From Asparagopsis taxiformis (taxonomy: Eukaryota > Rhodophyta > Florideophyceae > Bonnemaisoniales > Bonnemaisoniaceae): a DNA stretch of 64,000 nt. The notes under the pieces were generated by a model, which made no database searches, was not told the DNA's origin, and saw only the letters and a list, made by a program, of their open reading frames with translations. A program made the translations under genes and the position numbers. This document shows, one piece after another, positions 48,766 through 58,329 of this stretch; the stretch's first letter is position 1; each line of letters begins with the position of its first letter. Where the stretch lies: positions 1-64,000 of the forward strand of contig JALQPE010001020.1 of the NCBI GenBank assembly GCA_030407315.1, given 5' to 3'.

Positions 48766-49340
48766 GGCGCGTAGCGCTCGCGGAGCAGCCTGCGGTCGTG
48801 GTCCGTGATCCAGGGCGGGATGGTGCGGTCAGGCGTCGGGCGCTGCTCGGGGAACATGATGCTCTGCTCGAAGTCGTCGTGCGCGAGCCCGAGGCAGTGA
48901 CCCAGCTCGTGATAGACGACGAGCCACTCGAGGTCGCTCGCCCCGCCGCTGCTGTTCATCGTTCGGATATCACAGCGCTCGTATAGCCCCGCACGCCCCG
49001 TCATCTCGTAGTGACCGCCCGGGGAGTCGCTGCCCACCTCGAGGGGCGCTCGCATCGTGATGTGGATGTGCGGCTCTGCGGCCCCCGGAGTCCAGGCGAG
49101 GGCGCGGTAGCCGAGGCGGCTGTTGACGGTGCTGACGGCGCTCTCGGCCGTCTCGCACGCGTCGTCCTCGGCGGGCACGTAGCCCGCGCACGTCACGAGC
49201 AACGGGGCCGTGTCCCACCGCGCCTCTTCGTTCGTGAGGCCCGCCTCGGTGTGCGTCGCAACGCCTACGATGACGAGCACGAGCGCAGCGACCGCCAGAG
49301 CGGCGACGATGACGATCATGATGATGTTGCGGGTCTTCAT
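48762..49340 (-). CDS. Membrane-anchored metzincin (matrixin-like) metalloprotease
   Basis: A 192-residue protein, start MKTRNIIMIVIVAALAVAAL by ATGA overlap with the Dam-like gene. Residues 5-28 form one uncleaved-looking N-terminal membrane anchor, so the enzyme would face the periplasm. The catalytic site is complete: VVYHELGHCLGLAHDD is HExGHxxGxxHD, and about ten residues later SIMFP gives the Met-turn of metzincins. Two Cys pairs (TCAGYVPAEDDAC) may form disulfides. Matrixin-type enzymes are common in myxobacteria; in a phage it could act on the cell envelope or on host surface proteins. Confidence 0.7.
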   Translation of the reverse strand: MKTRNIIMIVIVAALAVAALVLVIVGVATHTEAGLTNEEARWDTAPLLVTCAGYVPAEDDACETAESAVSTVNSRLGYRALAWTPGAAEPHIHITMRAPLEVGSDSPGGHYEMTGRAGLYERCDIRTMNSSGGASDLEWLVVYHELGHCLGLAHDDFEQSIMFPEQRPTPDRTIPPWITDHDRRLLRERYAP

Positions 49341-49982
49341 AGATCCTCCAGGCTTCGGGGCCGCTTGGGCGGTGTGAGGATGATGGGCGCTCCCGGTCCA
49401 CTCGTCCAGCGTAGACCGTGCAGCGGTAGACGTCCCGCATGACCCGCATCCACGCGTTGGACTGGGGGCCGGTGTAGAAGAGCGCGATGGCGCCAGGCGG
49501 CGAACGGGTCTTCTTCCGGCCGTTCGGAAGGCGCTCGTTGGGTCTTCGCCGGGCAGCTCGAAGTGCTCGCGGCGGGGCCACGTGCCGAAGGCGTCGACGC
49601 ACTGCACGAGGAGCTGCGACCAATCAGTCGAGGGGTCGAAGGGCCCGAGTATCGTTACCGAGCGCGTTCGATAGAACTCGCGCAGGGCCTTCTCGACCCA
49701 CACCGTCGGGCGCGAGAACGGGAAGTTGAGCCACGTGTTGCCCTCCCACGGCTGGATGAGCCCGTCGAGGTCGGGCTCGCTTCCATCGTAGGCGAGGCGG
49801 CACGGGACGGTGGCGGCTGCGTTGGTCGCGGCGTCGAGGTCGAACTCCCGCGCCCCGATCGCATGCAGCGCCGCCTTCCAGATGGCGGGCGGCGTGCAGC
49901 GATGATCGCCCGGGTACATGCCGAGCGCGTCCTTCTCGCGCTTGCGGCGGATACCGCGGTACGGCGGGGGTTCGTCTGTCAT
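49337..49982 (-). CDS. Dam-like DNA adenine methyltransferase with RSLEDL tag (frame broken)
   Basis: About 214 residues, start MTDEPPPYRGIRRKRE. The phage Dam-family pattern is visible: HRCTPPAIWKAALHA, FDLDAATNAAATV (SAM site) and GNTWLNFPFSRPTVWVEKAL, where NFPF replaces the usual NPPY/DPPY. The frame changes near 49520 (to KKTRSPPGAIALFYTGPQSN) and again near 49415, giving an end in ILTPPKRPRSLEDL that overlaps the next ATG. It should methylate adenine in a short target; the target is unknown. The end carries the basic tag. Confidence 0.6.
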
Positions 49983-50285
49983 TCAACTACCCTTTTTCAG
50001 GCCCAGCGCTTCAATCATCCAGTTGTCGAGCGGCACCTTCTGCCCGTTGGGCAGTCGGTAGTCCGTGAACTGAATGCGGTCCACCTCGACTACCTCGACG
50101 TCGATGCCCTGTTCGGTCGGGCTCGAGATGATCGCGAGGATGCCGGGCTCTCGGGCCTGCATCTGAATCACGGTGCGGTTGTCCACCTTGACGATGACTT
50201 CGATGCGCTTCGCGCTGTCGAGATCAGAGCCTACGGCGGAGTAGCTCTTCCGAACGAAGTGCTCGGGCTTCCATTGTTCAGCCAT
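49983..50285 (-). CDS. Small unknown protein
   Basis: A 100-residue protein, start MAEQWKPEHFVRKSYSA. Beta-rich (RIEVIVKVDNRTVIQMQARE, VVEVDRIQFTDYRLPNG). Ends immediately ahead of the methylase gene. No family recognised. Confidence 0.45.
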   Translation of the reverse strand: MAEQWKPEHFVRKSYSAVGSDLDSAKRIEVIVKVDNRTVIQMQAREPGILAIISSPTEQGIDVEVVEVDRIQFTDYRLPNGQKVPLDNWMIEALGLKKGS

Positions 50286-50320
50286 TGGGGTTCACCTCCT
50301 CGGAGGCTATACCCGATAGC

Positions 50321-50602
50321 CTAACCCGCGGGGAAGATGCTCGAGCGCTTTCGACGGCGGCGGCGTGGGCGCTCGAGGCTGTCGGACTGCCGCTCGAGCA
50401 CGTCGCACACGAGCTGCACGCACAGCTCGCGGACATCCTCGGGGCGAAGGATGGTAGCCGTCTCGGGGACGCGCTCCTCCACGAGCGCCACGAGCTGGGG
50501 GACGCACTCCACCAGCGCGGCGCGCTCAGGCGTCGCATCCGCGTCGAGCGCGGCGAGTAGACGACGATGGACGTCGCCAAGCGAGGCAACGGTGTGATCC
50601 AT
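50321..50602 (-). CDS. Small helical protein with poly-Arg C-terminus
   Basis: A 93-residue protein, start MDHTVASLGDVHRRLLAAL; a GATAG box (complement of 50607-50611) lies directly ahead of the ATG. Helical, ending LERPRRRRRKRSSIFPAG, a strongly basic tail with an RSS-I element like the recurrent tag. It may bind DNA or a phage partner. Confidence 0.45.
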   Translation of the reverse strand: MDHTVASLGDVHRRLLAALDADATPERAALVECVPQLVALVEERVPETATILRPEDVRELCVQLVCDVLERQSDSLERPRRRRRKRSSIFPAG

Positions 50603-50662
50603 GGGACTATCATGGACCTTCGATCGCGCGCTCGCTAGTTCTTTGTAGCGATAGCCCTGCCG

Positions 50663-51310
50663 TCAGGACGATTCGCCATCGGGCGCGATGCCGAAGAACT
50701 CGTTGGCGGTGTCGCCGCAATCGAGGATGGCGAACGGCTCGAGCCCTCGTTCGATGCGTCGCGCGTTGCGCGCCTCGAGTAGGTGGTCGTCAAGCCCCGG
50801 ACCGCCCCAGCCTCGAGGGATTCCCCGGCACTGGCGGATCGGGACGCCCCGTAGATGCTGGTCGACCCAGCGGTCGACGGCGCGGCGCTTCACGCTCCAT
50901 AGGCGCTGGAAGCGCGGAGCCCACGAGAGGTGGGTAGCTTCCCAGCCCTCGGGCTCCTCGTCGTTCCATCGGAGGTTGCGCGACCACCGCTCGTTGCCGA
51001 TGTCGCGGGGCTCCCCGACCTGGGTGACCCGCGAGGAGAGCCGGCGCTGGGCGTCGAGGATCTCCTCGGCCGTGGCGCGGGTACCTCCCGCGACGCTCCA
51101 CTGCGTGTGCCAGAGGGCGCGCACCTCGTCGGGCGTGACGCGAGGACTACCCTCGTTCCACGCTACTGCGATGAGGTTGAGCTTCACCTCCTCGAGCACG
51201 GAGTCGGCTCGATCTGGGTTGTGCTCAACGACAGGTGGCTGCGCGATGGCGGCTGTGACGAGCACAGTCGCGAGCGCAGCCGCGGTGTAGCGTAGGAAGG
51301 ATCTAGTCAT
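50663..51310 (-). CDS. Exported protein with signal peptide (unknown)
   Basis: A 215-residue protein. The start MTRSFLRYTAAALATVLVTA has a basic N-region, an apolar core and a probable signal cleavage site AIAQPP at about 25. The mature part is Trp/Arg-rich (WSRNLRWNDEEPEGWEATHL, RQCRGIPRGWGGPGLDDHLL). I considered an endolysin or a transglycosylase but see no catalytic motif. The Trp-Arg pairs and one Cys pair (QCRG, LDCG) fit a periplasmic protein. Its function is unknown. Confidence 0.5.
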   Translation of the reverse strand: MTRSFLRYTAAALATVLVTAAIAQPPVVEHNPDRADSVLEEVKLNLIAVAWNEGSPRVTPDEVRALWHTQWSVAGGTRATAEEILDAQRRLSSRVTQVGEPRDIGNERWSRNLRWNDEEPEGWEATHLSWAPRFQRLWSVKRRAVDRWVDQHLRGVPIRQCRGIPRGWGGPGLDDHLLEARNARRIERGLEPFAILDCGDTANEFFGIAPDGESS

Positions 51311-51312
51311 AT

Positions 51313-51525
51313 TCAGTCTCCTATCAGGTTCGCGCGGGGACCCTGCTCGGGGAGTCTGACGAAGACGCCTCCGATCTTCGTTTGGCCGATGGGCACGACG
51401 TTGATCAGCAGTAGGCCGTCGTCGTAGACCTCGTTGGCCTTCTTCAGCAGGGATGCGAACCCAGCTTCGGTAGCATCTTCCACCCAGCCCCGCACGGGCA
51501 GTGCGCCCCTAGTCTTCTTCGCCAT
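51313..51525 (-). CDS. Small unknown protein
   Basis: A 70-residue protein, start MAKKTRGALPVRGWVED with AGGAGG six bases ahead (an ATG two codons earlier is too close to the ribosome site). Beta/alpha (FASLLKKANEVYDDGLLLIN). Overlaps the end of the terminase-like gene. No family recognised. Confidence 0.45.
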   Translation of the reverse strand: MAKKTRGALPVRGWVEDATEAGFASLLKKANEVYDDGLLLINVVPIGQTKIGGVFVRLPEQGPRANLIGD

Positions 51526-52380
51526 CGTCATCCTCCTCTGCCTGGTAGTCGTCGTGATCGATATCGATCGTGTCGGCATCGAGCAACTCGGGCTGTCGTC
51601 GCAAAAGGACAGTCTTAGCCATCTGGCGCAGATCCTCCTTTGAGAACGAAGCCTTGGCCCCCACCGGGTCGATGGTGACAGACTGCCGGACCTGATCGCC
51701 GCCGAGGTTCTCGCTGCGTGACGTAGCCTCGCCGCGGAGCAGCATGAGGATCTTCTGCATCTCGAGGAGCATCCGCACGTGCTCGTGCATCTTGCCCATC
51801 TTGAGAGGCATCTTGGGGAGGCCGGCCAGCTCGTGGTCTTCGGCGTAGCGCAGCACCTCTTTCGTCACGGGGTCGCGCATCGGCCGCATGTACTCGAGCA
51901 GCGGCTCCATATCGTCGCGGAGCTGGGCATACGCCTCGAAGCGCTCGACCGTGACGCGGTGCTTGAGCTTCTCGAGGGTGAACTCCTCGACGTCGCGCCA
52001 CCACTTCTCACGGCGGGCCGTCCATCGGTCCTCGGTGGCCCAGCGGCGGAACGTCTTCACGCTGACGGCGCGGTTGTAGATGCGGTCCTCGCGCGTGTAC
52101 CACCAGTCGACGGATCGTGACTCGGGGTCGGTGATGTACTCAACGCCCGCCTGCTGGCGCAGCTCGTCGGAACGGACGCGGAAGCTGTCCTCGCTCTTCG
52201 TGGGTCGGCGCGTGAGCTTCTTGCTGGCCTTCTTTCGCGAGACTGCCTCAGCGGCGTCGTCGATGCTGCGCGGCTTCTTGCGCTTCTTCGCGGGTGCCTT
52301 CTTGGCCGTCTTCTTGACGGTCTTTTTGGTAGTCTTTTTCGCAGCCTTCTTTGCTGACGCTTGAACTTTTTGGTAGCCAT
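51509..52380 (-). CDS. Probable small terminase with H1-like tail and RSIDDA tag
   Basis: About 290 residues from ATG at 52380; a one-base loss in the AAAAA run near 52365 puts the rest in a second frame. The first 40 residues are a Lys/Ala/Thr tail (KKAAKKTTKKTVKKTAKKAP) like eukaryotic H1, then KKRKKPRSIDDAAEA. The body has KTFRRWATEDRWTARREKWW, the helix-turn-helix shape of small-terminase and phage HTH proteins, followed by an oligomerisation-type coiled coil (LEYMRPMRDPVTKEVLRYAE). Placed far from terL, so this is tentative; it could also be a DNA-binding regulator. Confidence 0.5.
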
Positions 52381-52704
52381 TTAGTCTTCGCCCCGAAGGC
52401 GCGCGATGCGCTCCGCCCACTCTTCGTCGTTGTCCTCGAGGGGATTCGCACCCTCCCCACTCAGGCGGGCGGCCACGTCGTCGAGGATCGCGGAGATGCG
52501 TTCTAGGTGATCGAGATAGTGGAGACGCATAGGCAAGTCCACGCGCATCCGGCCATCCTGCCACGTGATGGTGATGCTGTCGGGAGGAATCGATAGCGTA
52601 TGGCCCAGCTCTTCGCGAATCTGCTCGCGCGCCTGCTCGCGCGTGAGAGGTGATTCGGTCAGCGCCTCGAGGGAGGCGGCGAGGTCGCGCAGCTCCTCTT
52701 CCAC
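52381..52704 (-). CDS. Small helical protein (unknown)
   Basis: A 107-residue protein from GTG at 52704. Acidic helical N-terminus (EEELRDLAASLEALTES), a small beta part (SITITWQDGRMRVDLPMRLH) and an acidic end. Its TAA abuts the ATG of the next gene. No family recognised. Confidence 0.45.
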   Translation of the reverse strand: MEEELRDLAASLEALTESPLTREQAREQIREELGHTLSIPPDSITITWQDGRMRVDLPMRLHYLDHLERISAILDDVAARLSGEGANPLEDNDEEWAERIARLRGED

Positions 52705-52705
52705 G

Positions 52706-53329
52706 TCATCGCCTGCACGTCTGCCGGGCCATGGCGACCGCGGGTTCCTTGGCGGCTGCGTGGATGACGGCGCATGCGTCGAACGCGTTCTCCCACTTCC
52801 CGGGCGGCGGGAGCTTCTGTCCTTGCTCGACGTAGGGCGGGGGCGTGGTGAGCAGCTCGTCGAAGTCGACATCGGGCCAGAGGGCACGCACCGCGGCCTC
52901 CACTTCGTCCTTCGTCGCGCTCTTCTTGCCCGTCGCGAGCTTCTGCACCTGCGCGTAGCTGATGAAGATGGGGAGAGCGCGGAGGTGCCGGTAGATGGCG
53001 TCGAGGGTCGCCTGCTGCGCCCTGTGGATGCTCTTCGCTCCGTTGAACGACTGCGCGCCCGCGGGCGACTCGACGGCGGACAGGATGGGGCGCCAGCGCT
53101 GCATCACAGCGTCGATGCCCATGAACACCTGGAGGCCGTCGCGGCCGTCGTACTCACCCGCGAGCATCCGGCGCTTCTCGCGCGCCGTCGGTACCTTCGT
53201 GACGATGACCCCCGCTGCGATGATCTGCCCCGTCCGAAGGTTCAGGATCGCCCACCCCGTCCCCCGGAGACTCGGGTCCACTGCGATCATCGTCGGCGGG
53301 GGCAGCTCCAGCGGGCGGGGTCTCTTCAC
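52706..53329 (-). CDS. RuvC-like Holliday junction resolvase
   Basis: A 207-residue protein from GTG at 53329. The N-terminus KRPRPLELPPP is a variant of the basic tag. RuvC motifs: MIAVDPSLRGTGWAIL (first Asp), ILSAVESPAGAQSFNGAKS (Glu), YAQVQKLATGKKSATKDE (KxxxTGxGxAxK-like) and KWENAFDACAVIHAA (final Asp). It would cut recombination junctions before packaging, in line with the SbcCD, RecA and SSB neighbours. Confidence 0.75.
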   Translation of the reverse strand: MKRPRPLELPPPTMIAVDPSLRGTGWAILNLRTGQIIAAGVIVTKVPTAREKRRMLAGEYDGRDGLQVFMGIDAVMQRWRPILSAVESPAGAQSFNGAKSIHRAQQATLDAIYRHLRALPIFISYAQVQKLATGKKSATKDEVEAAVRALWPDVDFDELLTTPPPYVEQGQKLPPPGKWENAFDACAVIHAAAKEPAVAMARQTCRR

Positions 53330-53729
53330 GGCTCATCCTGTCTGCGGCGTCGAGGCGCGCTTCCATCTCGTCGCTCACGGTCGCGAGCTTCAAGAATCGT
53401 ACGCCTTTCCTGATAGTCAAACACGGTGCGATTCCGTTCTGCTTCAGCAGCTTCAGGAACTTCGCGATTTCTTCAGAGGTAGCGTCGGGGGGAACTTCGA
53501 CGACGTAGGCATCCGACAGCATGCCCATCAGGTAGGTGGGGCTATCGAACGGCGACGGTATACGGCGAATCTGCGTGGCGTCGAAGAACTCGTGCAGCTC
53601 GTACCAGTGCTCGCCCTCGCGCCGAACCGTGTCGCCGCGGCGGAACTTGGCCAGCTCTTCCTCGAGGCGGGCGATGCGCCGAACGAGCTGAACGCGAGTC
53701 GGGCCCTTCTTTTTCTTCTTCTTGCTCAC
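53326..53729 (-). CDS. Small basic-acidic coiled-coil protein (end inferred)
   Basis: About 133 residues from GTG at 53729 (SKKKKKKGPTRVQLV), overlapping the SbcC stop. It has a coiled coil (VRRIARLEEELAKFRRGD), then FDATQIRRIPSPFDSPTYLMG and a helical C-terminus with VRFLKLATVSDEMEARLDAA. As given, the frame stays open into ruvC; a single-base change would give the usual GTGA junction with ruvC. No family recognised. Confidence 0.45.
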
Positions 53730-55635
53730 GCTGCGACCTTCCCAGGAGCGACGAAAGCGCTCCCCTCTGGAGTTGATACACCACGTCGAACTCGCCTTGC
53801 ACGGCGGCGTCGTGGTCGATGACGAGCACCGTGTCTCGGTCGAGGCGGTTGAGCACCTCGATCACGAGCGGCTTCTCCTCCTGTCCGAGGTGCGTCGTCA
53901 GCTCATCGACGATGAGGAGCGGCACCCGCACGCCCGCGCGTGCGAAGACCATCTCCGACAGCGCGAACGGCGAGAACGCCAGCTCGACGCACCGGCGCTG
54001 CCCTCCGGAGAGCTGCTCGTAGCGTCGCTCCCGCTGCACGCCGTCGAGGGTCTCGAGGAACTCGATGCCGAGGGAGTCGCCGGTCATCACGAGGCGGATG
54101 ACGATGCGCGAGCCGAGGATCTGAGCGAGGAACCGGTTCGCGTGGGTCTCCAGCTCGTGCAGGGCTGTCCGGAGCACGAGGACGGGGATCCCCTTGGCGC
54201 CGAACGCTTCATCCCAGAACGCGAGCGCGCCCGCCTGGATCTCGAGCTGCGCGGCGTCCGCGGTCAGCTCTTCAATCTTGGTGCGGACCTCGGCCATCTT
54301 GGCCTCGTGCTCGTCGGCCTTCGCACGCCACGGGTTGGACTGCCCCTCGAGGCGCGACCACTCTTCGCGAGCGTTCTCGAGGATGCGTCGGTGCTCGTCG
54401 CGCTGCTGGCGCAGTCGCGCGAACGTGCTGAGTGCCTCGCCGATCTTGTTCAGAGCTTCGCGGCTTTCTGCGATAGCCTTTTGCAGCGCGTCGCGCTGCT
54501 CTTGGCCCCCGCGCGAGACGTTCTTCAGCTCCACCTCGAGGTTCTCGATTCGCTGGGTGAACGTAGCGATAGAGCGCTCGGCGCGGCTGACCTCGTGAGA
54601 CTTCTCGGCCACGAACTTCTCCGCATCGGCGGCGGGCATCGGCTGGCCGCACGTCGGGCAGATCATCTCGGGGTTCTGCTCGCGGCTCTTCTCGAGGATC
54701 GCGAGGTCGTTCTTCGCCATCGCCAGGTCGCGCTCCACGAGCGCGCGCTCGGCCTTCGCCGCACCGATGTCCTGCTGGATCTTCCCCGCGCGCTCGGGCG
54801 TGCCGATCGCGGCGAGAGCCCTGGTGTGCTGCTCGAGCGTGGCGTCGTGCTGCGCCTTGCTCTGCTTCCACGCTTCCTCGCCTTCGAGCTGCCCGTCGAT
54901 GGTCGAGATCGCAACGCTGGCCTGCTCGCCGCGCGCTCGAGCGGCGCTCATTGCCGACGCGTGCGACGAATCCCACGATGCGGCCTGCGCGGCGAAGTCC
55001 TGCCCCTCGAGCATCTCGAGCGCGCGCTGCTCTGCGGCCGCATCGAGTCGAAGCTTGTCGACCTGCACCCCGAGAGGCTTCAGTCGGGAGCGCACGAGCT
55101 TCTGCGCGGCCGGGCACGCGTCGAGGCCGAACGCCGTCGAGAGCAGCCCCTTCCGAGCTGTGTCGGCGTCGGTGACGAAGTTGCCGACCGCGCCCTGCCC
55201 CAGCGACACGCACGTGCGCCAGAGGTCGTGCGTGAGGCCCACGGCGCGGTCGATGACGTCCTGGGTGTCCTTCACCCCGTCAGGGGCGCTGACGCCGTCC
55301 ACGGAGGCGCGCGAGCCCTTCCCGCGCTCCTTCTTGCGCGTGACGGTGACCACGGTGCCGTCGCCATGCTTCAGCCGGACGATGACGCGGCATTCGTCGG
55401 CGTCGTCGTGGATCACCTCGTCGCCTCGGAACGTCGACGTATGTGAGCCAGCCTTGCGTGGCGAGGTCGTTCCGTAGAGCCCCCACGTGATGGCATCCAC
55501 GAGCGCCGTCTTCCCGACGCCCACGGGGCCCTTGAGCAACATCAGCCCGCGACCCTCGAGGTCGAGTTCTACCTCGCCCCGAATCGCGCAGAAGTCGCGC
55601 GCCTGGACGCTGAGGATGGTGACGTCGGTGCTCAT
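53726..55635 (-). CDS. Rad50/SbcC-like ATPase
   Basis: About 636 residues. DFCAIRGEVELDLEGRGLML and LLKGPVGVGKTALVDAITWG give the Rad50 N-terminal lobe with Walker A. The middle is a long coiled coil with a zinc hook MICPTCGQPMPAAD (CxxC). The C-terminal lobe has EQLSGGQRRCVELAFSPFAL (signature motif) and PLLIVDELTTHLGQ (Walker B). A one-base loss in a GGGG run near 53770 hides the natural end SAFVAPGKVAA, whose TGA overlaps the next gene. As given, SbcC is fused in frame to SbcD. It should open DNA ends and hairpins for recombination. Confidence 0.8.
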
Positions 55636-56713
55636 CGGGTGCAGCACCTTCGCCTCGGGCAGCTCGGAGAGCACCGCGCGTCCGAGGGCGGTCAGATCCT
55701 CGGCGGGCATCGGCAGCTCGCCGCCGGCCTTGTCGGCTTCGGCCTCGAGGAGGTCGACGTAGGTGCCGATGGCTTCGTCGAGGGAGAGCGCGAACGTCGG
55801 GGCGCCGCCGTCCTCTTCTTCCTTCAGCGGCAGCGGGCGGACGTCCTCGGCGGGGAGAGCCTCGAGGAATGCTCGGAGGTCGTCGCCGCCGGCCTCATGG
55901 GGCGCGTGGTAGACCTCCACAATGTCCTGAGTTCTGATAGCCGAAATGTCGAAGGGCACGCCCATCGTCACGCGGTGGTGCTTCGGCATGTCGTCGAAGG
56001 GGATCCACGTCGGCTCGATGTTCTCCTGCGTGATGAGCGCCACACCCTTGGGCGGATCGTTCATCTCGCCGAAGGTCATCTGGAACGGCGAGCCGATGTA
56101 CCACGTACGGTCGCCGAGCTTCTGGCGCTTGTGGTAGTGGCCGCAGTAGCAGGCGCGGGCCTTCGCTTTGATTTGCGATAGCAGAACCCGCCCGGGCGCC
56201 ACATGCGCGTAGTTGGTGGTCGCACCTTCCACCTCGGCGTGCGCGAAGATGGTCCAGCCGGTGGCCCTTGAGGCTGGTGAACTGCTCCTGCTGCTCGGCC
56301 GGGTCCTCGCGCCACGGGATGAACGCGAGCTTCGACTCCGGCCACACGAGGCGCTCGGTTGCCACGAAGAGGTTCGGGAACGGGTCGAAGATGCGGACGC
56401 CGTGCAGCTTGCCGTCCATCGACACCTGGTCGTGGTTGCCCGGGATGAACACCGCCTCGATGCCGTCCTTGCGCCAACGGTCCAGCTCCTCGAGGAGCGG
56501 CACGACCTGCCGGACTGCCAGGACGCCGCGCGCATCCCAGAAGTCGCCGTTGAATACCACGCGCGCTTGATAGTGCTTCGCCAGCTCACGAACGCGGCGC
56601 AGCACCTCGAGCACGCGGTCGAGCGTGCGGGCGCTGAGGTGCGCGTCGGTGAACGAGATGAACCGCCACGGCGGGATCTCGATGTCGTCGAGGCTTCGTC
56701 CCTTCTTAGGCAT
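55636..56713 (-). CDS. Mre11/SbcD-like nuclease with N-terminal RSLDD tag
   Basis: About 359 residues, start MPKKGRSLDDIEIPPWRF (basic tag at the very N-terminus). Metallophosphoesterase motifs: FISFTDAHLSARTLDR (D-x-H), ARVVFNGDFWDARG (GDxxD), AVFIPGNHDQVSMDGK (GNHD), and after a frame break near 56265 ARACYCGHYHKRQKLGD (GHxH) with TWYIGSPFQMTFGE. The C-terminal part runs without a stop into SbcC (junction KV-LHP-MSTDVT). The pair would form the end-processing complex. Either a real fusion or a lost stop codon. Confidence 0.75.
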
Positions 56714-57104
56714 CTTGACTCCTGATAGTCCAAACGGTCGCTGCTCGGTTGCTGCGCGTGCGTCGCTTCATTCCGCTATCGCGAACGAGGCCACCTAGCA
56801 CGAGGTCACGGCGCCGAGCACTCGCCGTTTGGTGCCGCAGGTCGAGACCTGCTTCGATTTCATCGTCGGTCGCACCTTGCGGGCCGCGAGCTTGGATGAA
56901 GTCGTAGACCTTCCGCTTCATTTGCTTGAGGTCTTCTGGTGATAGTGATTTAGCCGCCGCCTTGGAAGTCGACGAACCAGAAACGTAGGGAGCCGTCGTG
57001 TTCTGCGACCGCACCCACTGCGCAATCGCTTCGATATCGACCCTGCGGGCCGGCACCTCGAGCCACAGCGTTCGTAGCTTCTGGACGACTTCCTCCTGCG
57101 TCAC
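56706..57104 (-). CDS. Winged-helix protein
   Basis: A 132-residue protein from GTG at 57104 by GTGA overlap with the RecA-like gene. The C-terminal 70 residues KRKVYDFIQARGPQGATDDE, AGLDLRHQTASARRRDLVLG and RRTRSNRAATVWTI match the phage winged-helix domain that ends in a Gly-rich wing and VW. The N-terminal part is a short helix pair. Possibly a recombination accessory or regulator. It overlaps the start of SbcD. Confidence 0.6.
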   Translation of the reverse strand: MTQEEVVQKLRTLWLEVPARRVDIEAIAQWVRSQNTTAPYVSGSSTSKAAAKSLSPEDLKQMKRKVYDFIQARGPQGATDDEIEAGLDLRHQTASARRRDLVLGGLVRDSGMKRRTRSNRAATVWTIRSQDA

Positions 57105-58318
57105 AGTTGGCCCTCGGCCATGTACTGCTCCGCCATCTTTTGATAGACCGCCGGACGCTCGCGGAGCACCTCGGCGAAACCCGATGTACTGGTGCTGAAA
57201 CGCCTGGTGCGTCCCGTCGGGGAGCATGAGCCACTGCCACGAGCCGCGCGTCTGAATCCATCGGTGCGCCTCGTCGACGCCCGCTGTCTTCCCCCACTGA
57301 TAGAGGGTGAACGCGTTGTGCAGCCCCGCACCGTAGATGAGCCCCAGCTCGGCGGGCGGCTGCGGTCGGTTGATGCGCGTCTTCTTGAGCTTCGCTTGGA
57401 TGACGTGGCCGACAGGCTTCTCGCTGATTTTGAGCGTGGCCTTTTTCGATAGCCAAAGTCGGAGGCTGGTGTAGTAGCGGACGCCGCTGCCGCCGTAGGT
57501 CTTGATGGACGCAAAGGGCCCGATGTCCTGGTAGAACTGATTCGCGAACACGAACGCAGCGCGGGCGTTGGCGATGCGCTGCGCGAGCCGCTTCAGGTTC
57601 ATCTTGATGGCCTTCGCCGCGCTGGCGACATGCTTGTCGTCCGCTGCGCCGTCGCGTTCCGCCTTCGTCGGAGTCCCGCCGAGGCTGTCCCAGATGATGA
57701 GCATCGGCGGCACGGTGTCGTCGCCCCTCTGCTTCTCGAGGGCGACCTTTCGGGCTTCCTGAATGGCGAGCACGCGATCGATGCCCGCGAACGCTTCCTC
57801 GACCGTCTCAGCCTTGTGGACGATGAGCTTCCCGAGGTCGACGCCCAGCGACGACGTGTACTTCGCGTCGCGCGCTTGCTCGGAGTCGATGAGGACGCAG
57901 ATCGCGCCGATGGACTGCGCGTAGGCGATGGACTGGTCGAGTAGCGTCGACTTCCCGACCGCTTCCCATGCAGCCACTTCGACGATCCGGCCTACGGGCC
58001 AGCCACCGCCGATGAGCCGGTCGACGGCGAGGGCGCCCGTGGGGATGAACTCCTCGACGCTGGAGACCCAGGCGAGCGGGTCCGAAAAGAACGCGAAGTC
58101 TTCGTCCTCCACGTCCTTCATGGCTCGCAGGTCTTTTAGATAGTCGTTTGCGGTAGGAACCTTGGCCTTGGTGTTCTTCTTCTTGGTGCGCCGCGGAGGG
58201 CGCGGAGCCTTCTTCGTGGCCGCCTTCTTGGCGGTCTTCTTCGTGGCCTTCTTGGCCGCGGGCTTCGTCTCTGCGGGCTCGATGTCGTCGAGGCTCCGCG
58301 CCTTCCGCTTACCTGCAT
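57101..58318 (-). CDS. RecA/UvsX-like recombinase with H1-like N-terminal tail
   Basis: About 405 residues. The first 45 (from ATG 58318, with a one-base frame correction near 58310) read KRKARSLDDIEPAE then PAAKKATKKTAKKAATKK, a basic tag plus H1-like tail. The core has VEVAAWEAVGKSTLLDQSIA (Walker A), ICVLIDSEQARDAKYTSSLG, PPMLIIWDSLGGTPTKAE (Walker B) and FVFANQFYQDIGPFASIKTY (L2 loop, QFYQ). The frame breaks again near 57185, giving the end VLRERPAVYQKMAEQYMAEG. It should form filaments for strand exchange in recombination-dependent replication. Confidence 0.8.
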
Positions 58319-58329
58319 GGTTCCTCAGC

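Noticed and set aside
50663..51310. Endolysin or transglycosylase
   Set aside because: The signal peptide is clear but no Glu/Asp-based lysozyme, amidase or SLT motif could be found.
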